This document shows positions 61,021 to 64,000 of a DNA stretch of 64,000 nucleotides, one piece after another; the stretch's first letter is position 1; each line of letters starts with the position of its first letter. The position numbers and the translations under genes were made by a program. The DNA is from JANNNF01 sp963772935 (GTDB taxonomy: Bacteria; Pseudomonadota; Alphaproteobacteria; Rhodobacterales; Rhodobacteraceae). The notes below the pieces were generated by a model. It had not been told where the DNA came from and did no database searches. It saw only the letters and a list, made by a program, of their open reading frames with translations. The DNA is taken from the NCBI GenBank assembly GCA_963772935.1, contig CAVYZK010000009.1, positions 992,001 through 1,056,000 of the forward strand, in the 5' to 3' direction.

Positions 61021-62235
61021 TCAATCAGGTTTGGTCACAGTGATTTGTGTCACCCCACAGTTACCGCCCTGAAACGCGCCCGCGCAAGAGGTGAGGTAGA
61101 AGTTCCACATCCGCCGGAACCTGTCGTCAAAGCCCATATGGGCGACCTGATCCCACTTGGCATTGAAATCCTCATGCCAGCGGCGCAGGGTCAGGCTGTA
61201 GCTTTGGCCAAACTCGATGGATTGTTTGACGCGCAGCCCCGCCTTTTCCACCTCGGCCCGCAGCACCGAAGGGGCGGGCAGCATGCCGCCCGGAAAGATG
61301 TATTTCTGAATGAAATCAACGCCCCGTTTGTAGACCTGCCAGCGGCTGTCGGGCACGGTGATGATCTGCAACGTCGCATTGCCGCCGGGTTTCAGCCGCT
61401 CGCGCAGGGCGTCAAAATACACCGGCCAATAGCGTTCGCCGACCGCCTCGAACATCTCGATACTGGCAATGCCGTCATACAGCCCCCGTTCATCGCGGTA
61501 ATCCTGCAACTTGATCTCTACCCGGTCTGCCAGCCCCGCCTTGGCGATCCGGTCCACCGCATAGTCGTATTGCGCCTGCGAAATGGTCAGCGCCGTCACC
61601 CGCAACCCCCGCTCACGCGCCGCATATTCGGCAAACCCACCCCAGCCACAGCCGATTTCCAGCACATGATCGCCGGGCTTTGCCCCCATCTCATCCACCA
61701 TGCTGGCGTATTTCTGGGCTTGGGCGGTTTCCAGACTTTCCTGCCCCGACACGAACAGGGCCGATGAATAGGTCATCGTGTCATCCAGCCAAAGCTGGTA
61801 AAACTCGTTCCCCAGATCATAGTGATGCGCGATGTTGCGTTTCGATCCGCGCCGCGAGTTGCCCTGCAACCAGAAGCGCAGCTTTTCATAGGCCCGGATC
61901 ACGCCGATGCCCGGATAGCCATCTGTCACCCCATTGTTTTCCGGCGTCTGGATCAGGTCGAGAAAGGCCTGCAAATCGGGCGAGGACCACCAGCCATCCA
62001 AATAGGCATCGCAAAAGCCAAGATCCCCTTCGCGGATCATGCGGGCGAAAAGGTCATTGTTGTGAATGTCAATTTCCGCCACCGGGCCAGGTTTGGCCCC
62101 TTCAATGCGAAAGCGGCGGCCATCGGGGATCACGAAATCCAGCCGCCCCATCCCCAGTTTCCCCGCAACAAGATACGCACTGGCGAAATAGCGTGGCAGA
62201 CCAGACTGGCCTTTGATCGTGGTAAATACGGTCAT
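61021..62235 (-). CDS. cfa: Cyclopropane-fatty-acyl-phospholipid synthase
   Basis: The 404-residue SAM-dependent enzyme has the N-terminal lipid-binding domain and then the methyltransferase fold: IAHHYDLGNEFYQLWLDDTM, SAM site HVLEIGCGWGGFAEYAA, MFEAVGERYWPVYFDALRE and the C-terminal WHEDFNAKWDQV. It transfers a methylene from SAM to unsaturated phospholipid acyl chains. Start ATG 62235. It is part of the trg-cfa-photolyase gene order. A role in stress adaptation of the membrane is typical. Confidence 0.93.
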   Translation of the reverse strand: MTVFTTIKGQSGLPRYFASAYLVAGKLGMGRLDFVIPDGRRFRIEGAKPGPVAEIDIHNNDLFARMIREGDLGFCDAYLDGWWSSPDLQAFLDLIQTPENNGVTDGYPGIGVIRAYEKLRFWLQGNSRRGSKRNIAHHYDLGNEFYQLWLDDTMTYSSALFVSGQESLETAQAQKYASMVDEMGAKPGDHVLEIGCGWGGFAEYAARERGLRVTALTISQAQYDYAVDRIAKAGLADRVEIKLQDYRDERGLYDGIASIEMFEAVGERYWPVYFDALRERLKPGGNATLQIITVPDSRWQVYKRGVDFIQKYIFPGGMLPAPSVLRAEVEKAGLRVKQSIEFGQSYSLTLRRWHEDFNAKWDQVAHMGFDDRFRRMWNFYLTSCAGAFQGGNCGVTQITVTKPD

Positions 62236-62293
62236 TTCCCCTCCCCGAGGGTCGATTTGTTAAACGTTACCGTTTCAGATACGCAAGGCCGCC

Positions 62294-63745
62294 TCAAGAG
62301 TTTCGCGCGCCATAAGCCGCCAGTGCCCGGTTGCGCCCCTCGGCCAGATCGACCAGCGGCATCGGATAGGCTTTGGTCGGCGACAGGTTCCAACGCAGCG
62401 GCACCGCGTCGAAATAGGCCAGGGCCTGCGCCCCCGGCTTGCGCGCCAGTTCCGCGATATAGCGTTGGCGATATACCTTGTCCGGATCGAATTTTTCCAC
62501 CTGTGTCGCCGGGTTGAAAATGCGGAAATACGGTGCCGCATCCGGCCCCGACCCCGCCGCCCATTGCCAACCCATCGCGTTGGCCGCCGGATCCCAGTCG
62601 ATCAGACAGTCTTCGAACCATTTCAACCCCACCCGCCAATCCGTCATCAGATGTTTGGTCAGATAGCTCGCCACGATCATTCTGCCACGGTTGTGCATCG
62701 TACCCGTGACATACATCTCGCGCATGGCCGCATCGACGAACGGCTCGCCGGTCATGCCGCGCCGCCAGACCTCTGCCTGCGGGTTGTCACCCTGCCAGGG
62801 GAAAGCATCCCATTCGGGTTTGAAATTCGCCTGCGCCATATGCGGGAAGTGATGGATCAGATGGTAGGAAAACTCGCGCCAGACCAGCTCGCGCAAGAAC
62901 GTCTCGGCCCCCGCGCGCCCCTCATGCAACGCCCGCATGCCCGCATGCCAGACGGTGCGGATGCCAATCTCGCCCAGCGCAAAATTCTCGGACAGGCGCG
63001 AGGTGCCCACGTCCGCCGGTAAATCCCGCGTGATGGCATAGCGGTCCACAATAGTGTCCATGAACCGCGCCAGCCGCGCCTCTGCCGCCGCCGTGCCGAC
63101 CGTCACATGGTCGGCCACCACCGCCGCCCCGCGCCGCATCGCAGCCCCCAGATGCCAATCCTCCAACCGCTCACTGCGCGGCCAGTCCACCGGCGCGCGC
63201 AGCGCCGATGGGGCCGGGGCGGCCTCTGCCACCGCCCGGTCCCGCACCGTGCGCCAGAACGGCGTGTAGACCCGGTATGGCCCGCCCTGCCCCGTCGCCA
63301 CATCCCACGGCTCGAACAACAGATGGCCCGGGTGACTGACCGCCTGCACCCCTTGCGCCTTCAACCCCGCCTTCACCGCCGTATCCCGCGCAACCGACGC
63401 CGGATCATACAACCGCTGCCACATCACCCCCGCCGCCCCGGTCTCTGCCACCAGCGCCTGCAACACAGGCAACGCCTCGCCCCGCCGCAAGATCAACCGC
63501 GACCCCGCCGCCTCCAGCGCCTTGGCAAAGGCCGCCACCCCCAACCCCAACCGCCACTTCGGTGCAGCCCCCAAGCTTTCCGTCTCGGGGTCCAGCACGA
63601 AGACCGGAATCAGAGGCCGCCCCGTCGCCACCGCAGCGGTCAGCATCGGATGGTCGCTCAACCGCAAATCGCGGCGAAACCACAGAATCAACGGCAGGTT
63701 CGGCGGGGCATCAGGCTCAGGCTGGACAGGTCTCTGGGACGGCAT
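62294..63745 (-). CDS. phr: Deoxyribodipyrimidine photolyase (class I)
   Basis: The 483-residue protein has the photolyase N-terminus LILWFRRDLRLSDHPMLTAA, the FAD-binding region MTGEPFVDAAMREMYVTGTM with HNRGRMIVASYLTKHLMTDW and the C-terminal NAMGWQWAAGSGPDAAPYF. It repairs cyclobutane pyrimidine dimers using blue light. ATG 63745 begins MPSQRPVQPEPD, a short disordered tail before the antenna domain; an earlier in-frame GTG was rejected for lack of a site. The stop lies 58 bp from the cfa start. Confidence 0.93.
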   Translation of the reverse strand: MPSQRPVQPEPDAPPNLPLILWFRRDLRLSDHPMLTAAVATGRPLIPVFVLDPETESLGAAPKWRLGLGVAAFAKALEAAGSRLILRRGEALPVLQALVAETGAAGVMWQRLYDPASVARDTAVKAGLKAQGVQAVSHPGHLLFEPWDVATGQGGPYRVYTPFWRTVRDRAVAEAAPAPSALRAPVDWPRSERLEDWHLGAAMRRGAAVVADHVTVGTAAAEARLARFMDTIVDRYAITRDLPADVGTSRLSENFALGEIGIRTVWHAGMRALHEGRAGAETFLRELVWREFSYHLIHHFPHMAQANFKPEWDAFPWQGDNPQAEVWRRGMTGEPFVDAAMREMYVTGTMHNRGRMIVASYLTKHLMTDWRVGLKWFEDCLIDWDPAANAMGWQWAAGSGPDAAPYFRIFNPATQVEKFDPDKVYRQRYIAELARKPGAQALAYFDAVPLRWNLSPTKAYPMPLVDLAEGRNRALAAYGARNS

Positions 63746-63882
63746 AGGGCAGGTTTCATCCTTGTTTGAACAGCTTACGCGCAACACCCCCGCCCGGATC
63801 ACTCTGACCCAAAGCCACCGTCACAGCGCCAAACCTATCCATAGCCGCAGGCCCCACCAAACGAAAAGGGCACGACCAAACC

Positions 63883-63919
63883 CCTCCCATTCACATTGGC
63901 CGCAAATATCCTCGGGGGG
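63883..63919 (-). repeat. GGATATTT intergenic element, copy B
   Basis: Inverted relative to copy A at 58239-58273. It shares CCCC(C)G(A)GGATATTT and the tail pattern ending TGAAxxGAGG. Lies upstream of the photolyase in a 255-bp stretch with no gene visible on either strand. Confidence 0.45.
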
Positions 63920-63939
63920 TGAATTGGCGTCAGCCAAGA

Positions 63940-63959
63940 GGGGGGTCCGAGGGCCCCCC
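63940..63959. terminator. GC-rich hairpin near the right edge
   Basis: Six G (63940-63945) and six C (63954-63959) form a stem with an eight-base loop next to repeat copy B. No T-tract on either side, so it may belong to the repeat unit rather than terminate a transcript. The gene it would serve lies outside the window. Confidence 0.35.
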
Positions 63960-64000
63960 TTACCCGGCCAAAAGCACCGCCACATCGCACAAACCTCCCC

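Noticed and set aside
1..64000. tRNA, rRNA, CRISPR arrays or integrase-flanked prophage
   Set aside because: No cloverleaf-like, rRNA-like or regularly spaced repeat sequence was noticed; the only phage-type hint is the short fragment at the left edge.

Overview
The window is GC-rich, densely coded DNA from what is most likely a Rhodobacterales alphaproteobacterium. The main clue is the right end, where trgA, a trgB-like pair (gamma-glutamylcyclotransferase plus NUDIX), a cyclopropane-fatty-acid synthase and a photolyase lie in a row, an arrangement I associate with Rhodobacter-type genomes. DUF993, MocR-type and tandem-FGGY sugar operons and the TAT-exported sugar-binding protein fit this too. 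No rRNA, tRNA, CRISPR array or intact insertion sequence was seen.

Layout. 1-7000 is a decayed region: an N-truncated hydrolase fused to a zinc-finger-like fragment, a degenerate ABC ATPase piece, an intact AceE-like dehydrogenase with a divergent Lrp regulator, a half-length ACC deaminase with its own Lrp regulator, and a wrecked LysR gene. 7008-26346 is one apparent minus-strand operon of 17 genes. In transcription order it encodes a sugar-type ABC transporter, two FGGY kinases, a HAD phosphatase, an SMP-30 lactonase, a split transketolase, an SDR, a dihydroxyacetophenone-dioxygenase-like cupin, a GldA-like dehydrogenase, a second SDR, an acyl-CoA dehydrogenase of the ACAD10/11 type, an acyl-CoA ligase, an ACAD10/11-type phosphotransferase and a thiolase. 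A divergent MocR regulator (26482-27867) probably controls it. The last five genes match the logic of the levulinate/4-hydroxyacid pathway (LvaE, LvaD, LvaA, LvaC plus thiolase); the first part resembles the apiose transketolase route. The combination is the most novel thing in the window.

28003-44959 is a second minus-strand catabolic cluster: Gfo/Idh oxidoreductase, CoA-transferase, enoyl-CoA hydratase, aldehyde dehydrogenase, an ABC transporter with two paralogous binding proteins, SDR, GMC oxidoreductase, Dabb protein, DUF993 aldolase-like protein, LacI regulator and glycerate 2-kinase. Its first gene is preceded by two LacI-type palindromes 20 bp apart that overlap a plausible promoter.

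45244-55000 holds AlaX, an MscS channel, cysteine synthase, two RTX proteins, a YoaK-like membrane protein and a class III aminotransferase. 55210-59449 holds a secreted orphan, a VOC protein, and a GntR regulator divergent from a sugar-phosphate isomerase/Gfo-Idh pair. 59456-63745 is the trg-cfa-photolyase block.

A feature of the sequence itself: at least nine genes or gene parts are broken by single-base changes, nearly all one extra base in a short homopolymer run. Together these look like sequence errors more than biological decay, and frameshifted genes here should be read as probably intact in the organism.
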